DNA of 64,000 nucleotides, taken from Blautia caecimuris. Its GTDB lineage: Bacteria > Bacillota > Clostridia > Lachnospirales > Lachnospiraceae. The notes under the pieces are model-generated. The model had not been told where the DNA came from, searched no databases, and was given only the letters and a program-made list of their open reading frames with translations. The translations under genes and the position numbers were made by a program. The stretch is taken from contig NZ_JANJZT010000008.1 of the NCBI RefSeq assembly GCF_024622975.1, positions 62,001 through 126,000 on the forward strand, read 5' to 3'. The first letter of the stretch is position 1, and every line of letters begins with the position of its first letter. Below, in pieces: positions 44,357-53,915 of this stretch.

Positions 44357-46519
44357 ATGGCAGAAAAAAGAGGAAGAGTCACGATTCCTACAGATCTGGA
44401 CGTGATCAGAGAGACACTTGATATTATGAAAGAGTGGGGCGCAGATGCCATCCGTGACTGTGACGGAACAGAGTTTCCTCAGGAACTGAAGGATACCGGA
44501 TCCAAGATCTATGCAACTTATTACACAACACGTAAGGATAACGACTGGGCAAAAGCGCATCCGGAAGAGATCCAGCAGATGTATATTATGACATCCATCC
44601 ACACAGCAGTGGAAGAATCTCTGGAAATTCACCTGATGGATCATCTTTACCCGGATATGCTTGCTGTAAATACAAGAGATGATATCCGCAAATGGTGGGA
44701 GGTTATGGACCGCACCACAGGACAGCCGGTTCCATGCGAAAAATGGTCTTATCATGAAGAGACCGGAAATGTCAGGATTCAGGCAGTTCCTTTTCATCAG
44801 TATACCGTAAGCTTTCTTGCATATATTATGTGGGATCCGGTCCATATGTACAATGCAGTTGTCAATGACTGGAAGGATGTGGAGCCGCAGATGACCTTTG
44901 ATGTGCGTCAGCCTGCCACAAGAGAGTATTCTCTGAAACGTCTCCGCCGTTTCCTGGAAACCCATGAGTATGTGGACGTAGTGCGTTTTACTACATTTTT
45001 CCATCAGTTTACTCTGATCTTTGATGAGATGGCAAGAGAAAAATATGTGGACTGGTACGGGTATTCTGCATCAGTAAGTCCTTATATCCTGGAACAGTTT
45101 GAAAAGGAAGCAGGCTATCCGTTCCGTCCGGAATACATTATCGACCAGGGATATATGAATAATACATATCGCATCCCTTCTAAGGAATTCCGTGAGTTCC
45201 AGGCATTCCAGCGCAGAGAGGTTGCCCTTCTTGCAAAAGAGATGGTAGATATTGTTCATGAGTATGGCAAGGAAGCCATGATGTTCATGGGCGATCACTG
45301 GATCGGCATGGAGCCGTTTATGGATGAATTTGCCCAGATTGGACTTGACGCAGTAGTTGGAAGCGTTGGAAACGGCGCAACACTTCGTCTTTTCAGCGAT
45401 ATCAAGCATGTAAAATATACAGAGGGACGTTTCCTTCCGTATTTCTTCCCGGATACTTTCCATGAAGGCGGAGATCCGGTAAAAGAAGCAAAAGTAAACT
45501 GGGTAACTGCAAGAAGAGCCATTCTGAGAAGCCCGATCCAGAGAATCGGTTATGGCGGATATCTGAAGCTTGCCATTCAGTTCCCGGATTTTGTGGATTA
45601 TATTAAAGAAGTGTGTCAGGAGTTCCGTACTCTTTACGACAATATCCAGGGTGTCACTCCGTACTGCGTAAAGAAAGTGGCTGTCTTAAACTGCTGGGGT
45701 AAAATGCGTGCATGGGGTAATCATATGGTCCATCATGGCCTTTACTACAAACAGAACTATTCCTACTTCGGAATCATTGAGGCTTTAAGCGGCGCTCCTT
45801 TTGACGTTTCCTTTATCAGTTTCGAGGACATCAAGGCAGATCCGGCGCTTCTTAAGAATTTTGACGTTGTGATCAATGTCGGTGACGCAGATACTGCCCA
45901 GAGCGGCGGAGAATACTGGATCGATGAGACAGTAAGCACTGCAGTCCGCGAGTTTGTTTATAACGGCGGCGGCTTTATCGGCGTAGGAGAGCCGGGTGCT
46001 CATCAGTGGCAGGGTAAATTCTTCCAGCTTGACGACATTCTCGGTGTGGAAGAAGAGAGAGGCTTTAACTTAAATACAGACAAGTACAATTGGGACGAGC
46101 ACAGAGATCATTTTATCCTGAAGGACTGTACCGGAGAAGTGGATTTTGGAGAGGGCAAAAAGAACATCTTTGCACTTCCGGATACAGAGATCCTGATCCA
46201 GAAGGACAAAGAAGTACAGATGGCAGTAAATACCTTTGGAAAGGGACGCGGCGTTTACATCAGCGGTCTGCCGTACAGCTTTGAGAACAGCCGTGTGCTT
46301 TACCGCGCAGTGCTCTGGTCCGCATCTGCAGAGGAAGAGCTGAACTGCTGGTATTCCACCAACTACAACGTAGAGGTTCACGCCTATGTGAAAAATGGCA
46401 AATACTGTGTGGTTAATAACACTTATGAGCCTCAGGATACTACTGTTTTCCGCGGAGACGGCAGCAGCTTTGATCTTCACATGGAAGCAAATGAAATCAA
46501 ATGGTATGAGATCGGATAA
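44357..46519 (+). CDS. GH112 phosphorylase (galacto-N-biose/lacto-N-biose or galactosyl-rhamnose phosphorylase)
   Basis: 720 residues from the ATG at 44357, seven bases after GGAGG; the ATG at 44351 is too close to it. The protein begins MAEKRGRVTIPTDLDVIRET and runs with RDCDGTEFPQEL, MGDHWIGMEPF (region of the acid Asp) and GEPGAHQWQG, the features of glycoside hydrolase family 112. It phosphorolyses beta-galactosyl linkages to HexNAc or rhamnose, giving galactose 1-phosphate inside the cell. Which acceptor it prefers is not clear from sequence. No sugar transporter is adjacent. The AraC-type gene is divergent; the LysR gene is convergent, with three bases between. Confidence 0.9.
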   Translation: MAEKRGRVTIPTDLDVIRETLDIMKEWGADAIRDCDGTEFPQELKDTGSKIYATYYTTRKDNDWAKAHPEEIQQMYIMTSIHTAVEESLEIHLMDHLYPDMLAVNTRDDIRKWWEVMDRTTGQPVPCEKWSYHEETGNVRIQAVPFHQYTVSFLAYIMWDPVHMYNAVVNDWKDVEPQMTFDVRQPATREYSLKRLRRFLETHEYVDVVRFTTFFHQFTLIFDEMAREKYVDWYGYSASVSPYILEQFEKEAGYPFRPEYIIDQGYMNNTYRIPSKEFREFQAFQRREVALLAKEMVDIVHEYGKEAMMFMGDHWIGMEPFMDEFAQIGLDAVVGSVGNGATLRLFSDIKHVKYTEGRFLPYFFPDTFHEGGDPVKEAKVNWVTARRAILRSPIQRIGYGGYLKLAIQFPDFVDYIKEVCQEFRTLYDNIQGVTPYCVKKVAVLNCWGKMRAWGNHMVHHGLYYKQNYSYFGIIEALSGAPFDVSFISFEDIKADPALLKNFDVVINVGDADTAQSGGEYWIDETVSTAVREFVYNGGGFIGVGEPGAHQWQGKFFQLDDILGVEEERGFNLNTDKYNWDEHRDHFILKDCTGEVDFGEGKKNIFALPDTEILIQKDKEVQMAVNTFGKGRGVYISGLPYSFENSRVLYRAVLWSASAEEELNCWYSTNYNVEVHAYVKNGKYCVVNNTYEPQDTTVFRGDGSSFDLHMEANEIKWYEIG

Positions 46520-46522
46520 GTC

Positions 46523-47410
46523 TTACTGAAAGACCTCCCTTCCCATGTAATCAATAACCGCCTGTATTTCCGGCGAAATCCACTTGTTTTTGTGGTAAAG
46601 GATCTGTTTCCAGATTTCGATATTCAGATCCGGCACGGGAATACGGGCGAGTTTTTTTTCCTGAATAGCTGTTTCCGCCACATAATCCGGCAGAAAAGAG
46701 ACTTCCAACCCTTTTTGCAGCATCTGTGTGATCAGGCTGGTATCGCTGAGCTCCAGAAAAGGAGTGATCTCCAGAGAAAGACTGGTCAGGTGCTGATCCA
46801 GAAGCTTCTGATAGCTGGTATTCCTTTCTGTAAGGATAAAGGATTCATGGATCAGCTGTTTTACAGGAACAGATTCCCGGGATGCCAGAGGATGAGCTGA
46901 AGAACAGAAAAAATGGCAGGAAACAGGAGCCTCATAGGCGATCACATAGTTTCTGTCATAGATATGGTGATCCAGAGTGTACACAAGATCAATTTCATTT
47001 TGGCTTAAAAGCCGGAACATTTCTTCTGTGCTGGTGCTGATGACCTCCAGGGAGATATCAGGGAAATGCCGGTGGAACTGTTCAAAATTATTCTGGAACA
47101 GCCAGTGACATAAAGAAGGAGCAGTGGCAATTCGGATGTGGCCGGAAAGAGTCAGCGGATTGTCCGCTGTTTTTTTTATGGCCTCTGCCGTGCGGAAAAG
47201 CTCATGGGTAAGATTCAGAATCTCTTTTCCTTTTTCTGTAAGCCGGACTCTGTGGTTGATCCGTTCAAACAGAGGGATGCCAAGCTCCTTTTCCAGCTGA
47301 CGGATCTGAGTGGATACTGAGGACTGGGTGTAGCCCAGACTTTCTGCAGCCTTTGTAAAGCTGCCAAGCTCTGCCACCTGAATAAAACTTTCAAGATTTC
47401 TGATTTCCAT
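46523..47410 (-). CDS. LysR-family transcriptional regulator
   Basis: 295 residues from the ATG at 47410, after AGGAGG. The N-terminal HTH is typical (FIQVAELGSFTKAAESLGYTQSSVSTQIRQLE), followed by a substrate-binding domain. It is divergent from the AGCS symporter gene across 120 AT-rich bases, the usual arrangement for LysR control of its neighbour. Confidence 0.9.
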   Translation of the reverse strand: MEIRNLESFIQVAELGSFTKAAESLGYTQSSVSTQIRQLEKELGIPLFERINHRVRLTEKGKEILNLTHELFRTAEAIKKTADNPLTLSGHIRIATAPSLCHWLFQNNFEQFHRHFPDISLEVISTSTEEMFRLLSQNEIDLVYTLDHHIYDRNYVIAYEAPVSCHFFCSSAHPLASRESVPVKQLIHESFILTERNTSYQKLLDQHLTSLSLEITPFLELSDTSLITQMLQKGLEVSFLPDYVAETAIQEKKLARIPVPDLNIEIWKQILYHKNKWISPEIQAVIDYMGREVFQ

Positions 47411-47530
47411 AAAAACCTCCTGTGTTATTATCAAAAATTTCAATACTTTTTATTAAAACTATCAATTTCTCAAATTATGCAATTTATTATATACTGAATC
47501 ATATGACTATTCAACAAAAATGGAGGGGTT

Positions 47531-48934
47531 ATGGGAGACTGGATTGTTAAAATAATTGAGAGTGTTTATAATTTTTTATGGGGAGATCTGATCGTACTGC
47601 CCCTGCCCGGAGGAGGAGAGCTTCCGCTTTCTCTTCTTGTGATCATTCTGATACCGGCCGGGCTTTATTTTACGGTACGCACAAGGTTTCTTCCTGTTCG
47701 TCTGTTTCCGGATATGGTAAAAGCGGTTACAGGCAAAAAAACAAAAGAAAAGGGTTCTCTGTCAGTCATGCAGTCCCTGATCGTTTCTACTGCCACACGA
47801 GTGGGAATGGGAAACCTGGTGGGAGTGGTGGCAGCCATTTCTGCAGGCGGAGCCGGAGCTGTGTTCTGGATGTGGGTAACAGCCCTCATCGGATCTTCGA
47901 CCGCATTTATCGAAGGAACACTGGCGCAGCTTTATAAAGAAAAGGATCCTCTGTACGGAGGATACCGGGGAGGCCCGGCCTATTACATACATAAATATCT
48001 TCAGGAAAAAAGAGGCGGCAAGGTCAGAAGATACTGTGGCCTTTCTGTACTGTTTGCCATTTCCGGACTGATCTGCTGGTGCGGAATCAGTCAGGTGATC
48101 AGTAATTCTGTATCTTCTGCATTTGAGAATGCCTTTCATATTCCGCCTTTATACAGCACTATTGCCCTGGTGGTTCTGGCAGCGGTGATCGTTCTTCGCA
48201 AAAATGCCACCGTAAAGGTTCTGGATGTTATGGTTCCCATCATGGCAGGCTGTTATCTTCTGATCACTGTTCTTCTGATCGTGATCAATTTCCGCATGAT
48301 CCCGTCTGTGATCGGAAGGATCTTCCAGGAGGCTTTTGGTTTCCGTCAGGTTGTGGCAGGCGGATTTGGCGCTGTTCTTATGAATGGTATCAAGAGAGGA
48401 TTGTTTTCCAATGAGGCAGGCTCCGGTTCCGCCCCCTGCGCGGCTGCAACAGCAGAGACGGATCATCCGGCAAAGGTAGGTCTGGGACAGGCTCTCGGAG
48501 TGTTTATTGACACCATTCTGATCTGCAGCTGTACGGCTATGATCATGCTTCTTACACCGGAAACTCTCACGCAGGGGCTTACCGGAATGGATCTTCTCCA
48601 GGAGGCAATGCGCTACCATCTTGGTACGTTCGGAGTAGTATTTATTGCCATTACTTTATGGCTGTTCAGTTTTTCCACTTTTGTGGGAATCCTGTTCTAT
48701 GCAAGATCAAACGTTGCGTATCTTTTTGGCGACAACTGGTTTTCTCAGACCGCCTACAAGATCGTTGCCCTGGTAATGCTGTTTGTGGGAGGACTGGCTG
48801 CCTATACCGTGGTATGGGACCTTGGAGATGTGGGAGTCGGTCTTATGACATTGTTTAATATCTTTATTCTGTTCCCAATGTCCAAAAAAGCCATTGATGC
48901 TCTGAAAGACTATGAAAAAAAGAAAAAAGCCTGA
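47531..48934 (+). CDS. Sodium:alanine symporter (AGCS family)
   Basis: 467 residues, about ten membrane segments. Family marks are MQSLIVSTATRVGMGNLVGV near the start, AFIEGTLAQLYKEKDP and GLFSNEAGSGSAPCAAA. It imports alanine, glycine or related amino acids with Na+. The start has TGGAGGGG upstream. The divergent LysR gene is the likely regulator. A terminator follows. Confidence 0.92.
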   Translation: MGDWIVKIIESVYNFLWGDLIVLPLPGGGELPLSLLVIILIPAGLYFTVRTRFLPVRLFPDMVKAVTGKKTKEKGSLSVMQSLIVSTATRVGMGNLVGVVAAISAGGAGAVFWMWVTALIGSSTAFIEGTLAQLYKEKDPLYGGYRGGPAYYIHKYLQEKRGGKVRRYCGLSVLFAISGLICWCGISQVISNSVSSAFENAFHIPPLYSTIALVVLAAVIVLRKNATVKVLDVMVPIMAGCYLLITVLLIVINFRMIPSVIGRIFQEAFGFRQVVAGGFGAVLMNGIKRGLFSNEAGSGSAPCAAATAETDHPAKVGLGQALGVFIDTILICSCTAMIMLLTPETLTQGLTGMDLLQEAMRYHLGTFGVVFIAITLWLFSFSTFVGILFYARSNVAYLFGDNWFSQTAYKIVALVMLFVGGLAAYTVVWDLGDVGVGLMTLFNIFILFPMSKKAIDALKDYEKKKKA

Positions 48935-48972
48935 ATCAGGGGCTTTAACAGAAAAACAGCAGTACATAAAAC

Positions 48973-49012
48973 ACAGGCAGATCATTTTTACAGTGGTCTG
49001 TCTGTTTTCTTT
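48973..49012 (+). terminator. Intrinsic terminator after the AGCS symporter
   Basis: ACAGGCAGATCA and TGGTCTGTCTGT pair over 12 bases (two G-U), followed by TTTTCTTT. Confidence 0.75.
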
Positions 49013-49058
49013 AAAAAAAATAGTGTATAATGATAAAAAAATCAGGGGAGGAAAACTT

Positions 49059-49865
49059 GTGAGGATCATAACTCTTATGGAAAATACACAGGAAGAAGAA
49101 GGCTGCGCTTTTGAACATGGGCTTTCTCTTTATATAGAAACTGAGAAACATAAAATCCTGGCAGATACAGGGGCTACGGGAGCCTTTGCAGAGAATGCAG
49201 AAAAGCTGGGAGTGGATCTCAGCTCTGTTGATATGGTGGTTTTAAGTCACGGTCATTATGATCATTCAGGCGGGATTCTTACATTTACAGAAAAGAATCG
49301 TCATGCAAGAATCTATATGCAGCAAAAAGCCACAGGGGATTTTTATCACGGAGAAAGATATATTGGCATTGACAGACGGATCCCCGATTTGCCTCAGGTG
49401 GAAATGATCCGGGGAGACAGGGTTCTGGACGGGGAAGTTTCGCTTTTTTCCAACATTACAGGGAGACGGTGTTTTCCCCAAAGCAATCTGGTTCTTACCC
49501 GGAAAATCAATGGAAAAGAGCAGCAGGATACCTTTGATCATGAACAGTGCCTGGTCATAAAAGAGGGAAAGGAACAGGTTCTGGTTTCCGGCTGCGCTCA
49601 TAACGGCATTTTAAATATACTGGACAGATACCGGGAAATTTATGGCGGAATGCCTGCGAGGGTGATCAGCGGCTTTCACATGATGAAAAAAACACCATAT
49701 ACAGAGGAAGAAAAAAGCCTGATCCTGGAAACGGCAAAAGAGCTGGCAGAGTATGAGACGGTTTTTTATACAGGACATTGTACCGGAGACGAGGCCTTTG
49801 CCCTGATGAAGCCGGTTATGGGTGAAAAGCTGGTGAGACTTAGAAGCGGCGTACAGGTAATGTAA
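49059..49865 (+). CDS. MBL-fold metallohydrolase
   Basis: 268 residues from a GTG at 49059, seven bases after GGGGAGG; an in-frame ATG at 48912 lies inside the preceding terminator region and is rejected. The metal motif is SHGHYDHSGG. ILADTGATGAF and VSGCAHNGILNIL with FYTGHCTGDEAF complete the fold. It belongs with the group of MBL proteins annotated as methanopterin-synthesis-like hydrolases; the real substrate is unknown. A TATAAT lies at 49026-49031 upstream. Confidence 0.85.
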   Translation: MRIITLMENTQEEEGCAFEHGLSLYIETEKHKILADTGATGAFAENAEKLGVDLSSVDMVVLSHGHYDHSGGILTFTEKNRHARIYMQQKATGDFYHGERYIGIDRRIPDLPQVEMIRGDRVLDGEVSLFSNITGRRCFPQSNLVLTRKINGKEQQDTFDHEQCLVIKEGKEQVLVSGCAHNGILNILDRYREIYGGMPARVISGFHMMKKTPYTEEEKSLILETAKELAEYETVFYTGHCTGDEAFALMKPVMGEKLVRLRSGVQVM

Positions 49866-49875
49866 GCTCTGTACA

Positions 49876-49951
49876 CTTATTGTTTACAGCTTGCTATCCC
49901 GTAAGACGTTTTGGCATATGTACCAAAAAACCGGGACAGACAGGGTAAAAT
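49876..49951 (+). repeat. Dispersed intergenic repeat, copy B
   Basis: Reads TTGTTTACAGCTTGCTATCCCG, then a hairpin TTTTGG-CATATGTA-CCAAAA, then CCGGGACAGACAGGGTAAAA. Same block order as the minus-strand copy at 28531-28620. It ends about 30 bases before the TATAAT (49984-49989) that probably serves the L,D-transpeptidase gene. Confidence 0.6.
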
Positions 49952-50077
49952 CAGAGATTACAGACAGGTAGTATCTGTTATACTATAATAAAAACTGGAG
50001 ATTCTGTCCTGAAGGGAATAGAATGCCGGGAAGAAATCATAGGCTTTAAATACAGAAGATGCAGAGGAACAGGGATT

Positions 50078-51520
50078 ATGAACAAAAAAATCAGACTGAG
50101 CAGGAAAACACTGAAGATCATTCTTGCCATATGCCTGACTGCGGCAGTTGCCATTACAGCAGGATTTTTTATTTACATATATGTGGTTGACAAAAATACT
50201 CTGGGCCGGGAAATCCGGATCTATCAGCAGGAAGTATCCGGACTTACTGTAGATGAGGCTCAGAAAAAAATCATGGATGCTTTTAACAGCAGGGAACTGA
50301 CCTTTTATGAGGACGGAAAAGAGGTTTACCGCACGTCCATGAAGGAACTGGGATATTCTCTGGATGAAAATGTTCTGAATGCCCAGTTGACAGCTATTAA
50401 ACAGGAAAGAGATGCAGAAAGACAGATCATAGCGCAGCCGGTGAATTTCCGTATCGGGTATCAGATACAGAAGGATCAGGAAAAGGAAAAAGCAGCGCTT
50501 TCTGCTTCTCACTTTAACAATAAAGAGAGAACAGCTTCTGTCAGCGCATCAATTTCCTACGAAGAGCTGAAACAGCAATTTGTTATGGTAAAGGACGTGC
50601 AGGGAGATCAGATTGACGAAGGCCAGCTGATAAGCCATGTAGATCAGATTCTTGATACCACTTTTCCGGAAGATCTTCTGGGCAGTGAGATTAAAATAGA
50701 AATGGGCCCCTCTGTTTATGTTCAGCCGGAAACCGTAGTGTCAGAGGAACTGCAGAAAAAGCTGGATTCGCTGAACGGTCAGCTGAAAAAATACAGAAGC
50801 ACCACAGTTACTTATACCTTTGGCCCGGCAACGGAGGTTCTGGATTCTGCTGCGATCAGTTCTTGGATCAAAATCGAAGGAGAAAAGATCAGCATTGATG
50901 AGGCTGCGGCAAAAGCCTGGGTACAGCAGCTGGCTGCAGATTATGATACGATTTATGTGCCCCGTACCTTCCGCACCTCCTACGGAAACGACATTACCGT
51001 ATCCGGAAATGAGTATGGCTTCCGCATTGATCAGGAGGCAGAGCTGAAACAGCTTCTGGAAGATCTGAAAACAGGAACAGCCATTTCCAGAGAGCCTGTT
51101 TACAGTATCCGGGGACTTCAGAGAAACGGAAAAGACGATCTTGCAGGCAGCTACATAGAAGTCAGCCTGGACAATCAGCATCTGTGGCTTTATAAGGACG
51201 GAGCACTGGTAACAGAAACCGATATTGTCAGCGGCGCTCCCACACCGGACAGGGAAACCTACCGCGGAGCGTGGCCCATCCCCTATAAGGCAAGTCCTTT
51301 TAATCTGACCAGTGACGTTTACGGATATGATGTAAAGGTAAATTACTGGATGCCTTTTGTTTACGGGCAGGGGCTTCATGACGCTTCCTGGCAGTCTTCT
51401 TTTGGCGGCAACAGATATAAAACCGGCGCAGGCAGCCACGGGTGTGTAAACCTTCCCACAGATCAGGCAGCACTGATCTACAATACAATTGAAAGCGGAT
51501 ATCCGATTATTTTGTATTGA
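50078..51520 (+). CDS. L,D-transpeptidase with peptidoglycan-binding domains
   Basis: 480 residues with a membrane anchor at about 12-36. Two tandem PG_binding_4-like segments follow (EVSGLTVDEAQKKIMDAF and YGNDITVSGNEYGFRIDQEAE mark them). The C-terminal YkuD domain has HLWLYKDGALV and the active site GSHGCVNLP with Cys456. It crosslinks peptidoglycan through 3-3 bonds or attaches proteins, outside the membrane. A terminator lies just past its stop, shared with the convergent Crp/Fnr gene. Confidence 0.92.
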   Translation: MNKKIRLSRKTLKIILAICLTAAVAITAGFFIYIYVVDKNTLGREIRIYQQEVSGLTVDEAQKKIMDAFNSRELTFYEDGKEVYRTSMKELGYSLDENVLNAQLTAIKQERDAERQIIAQPVNFRIGYQIQKDQEKEKAALSASHFNNKERTASVSASISYEELKQQFVMVKDVQGDQIDEGQLISHVDQILDTTFPEDLLGSEIKIEMGPSVYVQPETVVSEELQKKLDSLNGQLKKYRSTTVTYTFGPATEVLDSAAISSWIKIEGEKISIDEAAAKAWVQQLAADYDTIYVPRTFRTSYGNDITVSGNEYGFRIDQEAELKQLLEDLKTGTAISREPVYSIRGLQRNGKDDLAGSYIEVSLDNQHLWLYKDGALVTETDIVSGAPTPDRETYRGAWPIPYKASPFNLTSDVYGYDVKVNYWMPFVYGQGLHDASWQSSFGGNRYKTGAGSHGCVNLPTDQAALIYNTIESGYPIILY

Positions 51521-51523
51521 TTA

Positions 51524-51558
51524 AAAAAAGAGCAAAGGGGTTTTGATCACCCCTTTGC
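51524..51558. terminator. Terminator between L,D-transpeptidase and Crp/Fnr genes
   Basis: GCAAAGGGG and CCCCTTTGC form a 9-base stem. The A-run on the left gives a U-tail for the minus-strand transcript, so it mainly ends the Crp/Fnr message; its right arm lies inside that gene's last codons. Confidence 0.75.
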
Positions 51559-52263
51559 TGTAGTAATAAATTCTTTCATTTTTATGTATTCTTCATATCC
51601 GAAGGATATTTTCCCTTTTGTCAGATTAAAATATCCGTTTTTCTGCATGGACCGGATGGTGCGGTCCAGTGTTTTGATATTCATGCCAAGCTCTTCACTG
51701 AGGCGTTCCCGTATTTTCTGCAGAATAAAAGCGCCGTTTTCCGGAAAGACAGCATCTGTCTGTTCAGAAAGAGAACCTTCATATGCTCTTACCAGATAAT
51801 CTGCCAGCAGAAAGGTTGGAGGGTAATAAAGCTTGAGGCCGTTGTTGTAGGAGGAGCGGTATAGCTTAAAAGCAGTTCTTCTTGCCATCAGCCGGAGAAT
51901 ATGCTGGTCGTTCCGGATCCATGTCTCTGCATCCTTTCGGGAAATATAGATTACCGTACACTCTGTAACAGCCTCTATGGTAACAGAAGTGCGGGGCATT
52001 TCCGCCAGAATGGTTACCTCCCCGATAAAATCAATGGCCCGGTTTGTTTCGATCATATAGATTTTTCCATTTTCAAATTCATTAATGACCCGGTTTTCAC
52101 CTTTTGCAACAATGCCGAAAAACTGAAGCTCACAGTCCTTCTGGTGGATCAGCTTTCCCGGAGGACAAACCTTGACAAAGGCCTTTTTTCGTATTTCCTC
52201 AGGCATGGTTTCTGTGTATTCTATAAGACCGGGGATTTCTTTTTCCAGATCTTCCACTGTCAT
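51547..52263 (-). CDS. Crp/Fnr-family transcriptional regulator
   Basis: 238 residues from the ATG at 52263, seven bases after AAAGGAG; the ATG six bases upstream is too near the site. It has a cyclic-nucleotide-binding-like beta roll (about 25-140, with GEVTILAEMPRTSVTIEAVTE) and a winged HTH (IRERLSEELGMNIKTLDRTIRSMQKNG). No cysteine cluster typical of Fnr is visible. It is divergent from the DUF3100/amidohydrolase operon and may control it. Confidence 0.85.
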   Translation of the reverse strand: MTVEDLEKEIPGLIEYTETMPEEIRKKAFVKVCPPGKLIHQKDCELQFFGIVAKGENRVINEFENGKIYMIETNRAIDFIGEVTILAEMPRTSVTIEAVTECTVIYISRKDAETWIRNDQHILRLMARRTAFKLYRSSYNNGLKLYYPPTFLLADYLVRAYEGSLSEQTDAVFPENGAFILQKIRERLSEELGMNIKTLDRTIRSMQKNGYFNLTKGKISFGYEEYIKMKEFITTAKG

Positions 52264-52595
52264 AAACATTCTCCTTTTGCGTATATTCCATAAAGAAGTA
52301 ATAGAAGTGTAAAAAAATATATTTCTATAAATACCAGTAAAAGTGCATGGCGCATAAAGATTTTCACGCATAATGAAAAATCATTTTATTATCTTCTCTG
52401 TAAATAAGAGTTCGTCGCTCTCTGTGTGTTAGAAAAATTATAGCACAAAGATGTGAGCGTTTCTACCGTTTTCCTCTTCCCATTTTCTAAAAAACTGTTC
52501 ATAAATCACAAAAACACCTCAAATGTCCTTTTTTCTGTCAGCCCTTTTCGATAAGATAAAAATAACAAAAAACGGAACGGGAGGTAAGAGAAATC
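52264..52595. other. Intergenic region between Crp/Fnr gene and DUF3100 operon
   Basis: AT-rich, no gene. Should hold promoters for both directions. I see no strong sigma-A pair; CTGTCA at 52535-52540 and GATAAGATAAA after it may be part of the plus-strand promoter. No clear Crp/Fnr palindrome is visible. Confidence 0.4.
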
Positions 52596-53447
52596 GTGAA
52601 AAAACAAAAAGAAAATTTTGCTTATGAGTCACTGGGACAAAGAATCAGAACAGAATGGAAAATCTACCTTCTGGCATTTCTTTTTGTTCTGATCGCAGAT
52701 AATATCGGTCAGATCAAAATTCCAGTGGGAACAGGGATGTTTATTTTATTCCCAATCTTTTATGCCATTATTCTGGGCGTGGTAAGCGGTCCTCAGGTAC
52801 TGAAGATCGTAGAAAACAAACATGTAAAAGCAGCTTCCAAGCTGGTGGTGGTTGGAATTGCGCCTTTTAATGTAAAGCTTGGAATTACAGCAGGAGCCAA
52901 TATCGAAACAATTTTAAGCGCCGGTCCTGCAGTTCTGCTCCATGGCTTCGGAAACCTTTTTGGGATCTTCCTTGCGCTGCCGGTTGCTATTCTTCTGGGA
53001 ATGAAAAGAGAGGCGGTGGGAGCCTGCTTTTCCATTAACCGTGAGTATCATATGGCGCTGATCAATAATATTTACGGCGCAGATTCTGCTGAGGCAAGAG
53101 GAAGTCTTTCTATTTATATTGTCGGCGGAATGGTGGGAACCATTTATTTTGGAATCCTGGCATCTGCAGTGGCAATGACCGGACTTTTTCATCCTGAGGC
53201 AATGGGACTGGCATCAGGTGTGGGTGCGGGAATCATGATGGCAAGCTCCAGCGCGTCTCTCTGCGCCATGTATCCTGATTTTGCAGAATCCATTAAAACG
53301 CTTGCCAGCGTGGGAGAAACCATGGCAGGAATAACAGGAATTTACATTAACATGTTTATTGCGATTCCCCTTTGCGACAAACTGTATCAGATACTGGAAC
53401 CAAAGCTTGGTCACTTTGGACGCAAAAAGAAGGCTGGAAAGGAGTAA
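52596..53447 (+). CDS. DUF3100 membrane protein, putative transporter subunit
   Basis: 283 residues from a GTG at 52596, ten bases after GGGAGG. About seven to eight membrane segments. The family is recognisable by GITAGANIETILSAGPAVLLHGFGN and by FSINREYHMALINNIYGADSAE, with GIMMASSSASLCAMYP near the end. Function is unknown. It is followed at once by a 148-residue membrane protein and an amidohydrolase, which suggests a two-part transporter for the amidohydrolase substrate. Confidence 0.7.
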   Translation: MKKQKENFAYESLGQRIRTEWKIYLLAFLFVLIADNIGQIKIPVGTGMFILFPIFYAIILGVVSGPQVLKIVENKHVKAASKLVVVGIAPFNVKLGITAGANIETILSAGPAVLLHGFGNLFGIFLALPVAILLGMKREAVGACFSINREYHMALINNIYGADSAEARGSLSIYIVGGMVGTIYFGILASAVAMTGLFHPEAMGLASGVGAGIMMASSSASLCAMYPDFAESIKTLASVGETMAGITGIYINMFIAIPLCDKLYQILEPKLGHFGRKKKAGKE

Positions 53448-53453
53448 GAGGAT

Positions 53454-53900
53454 ATGAGATACATAGAATGGCTGTTTCTTCTGGTGATCGGTGCCTGCGG
53501 TACCGGACTTGCAAACTTTATCGGATACGACGTGGGATTTATGGAGTCCCTTCCCGGGCTGGCGGTGCTGGTAATTATTTCCATGCTTGCAGTTGTCTGT
53601 ACAAAGGTGATCCCTCTGAAGCTTCCCATTGTTGCCTACTGTGCCATCATTGGTCTTCTGGCTGCCTGTCCTTTATCTCCGGTAAGGACTTTTGTGATCG
53701 ATGCTGCGGCAAAGATCAATTTTACAGCGCCGTTTACCATGGTGGGAGCCTATGCCGGACTTGCTATCGGGGATCAGCTGAAAACCTTTGTGAAACAGGG
53801 GCCGAAGATCCTTCTGGTAGGTCTTCTGGTAATGACAGGAACCTTCCTTGGCTCCTGTATCTGGGATTCCCTGATTCTGAAGCTTACAGGCGCAATTTAA
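53454..53900 (+). CDS. Small membrane protein paired with DUF3100
   Basis: 148 residues, about five membrane segments, with almost no soluble part. It starts six bases after the DUF3100 stop, with AAGAGG upstream. I do not recognise a named family; GLAIGDQLKTFVKQGPK and the small-residue-rich helices suggest a transport role. It resembles the small partners of two-gene exporters or importers only in layout. Confidence 0.55.
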   Translation: MRYIEWLFLLVIGACGTGLANFIGYDVGFMESLPGLAVLVIISMLAVVCTKVIPLKLPIVAYCAIIGLLAACPLSPVRTFVIDAAAKINFTAPFTMVGAYAGLAIGDQLKTFVKQGPKILLVGLLVMTGTFLGSCIWDSLILKLTGAI

Positions 53901-53915
53901 AAGGAGCAGATGTTT

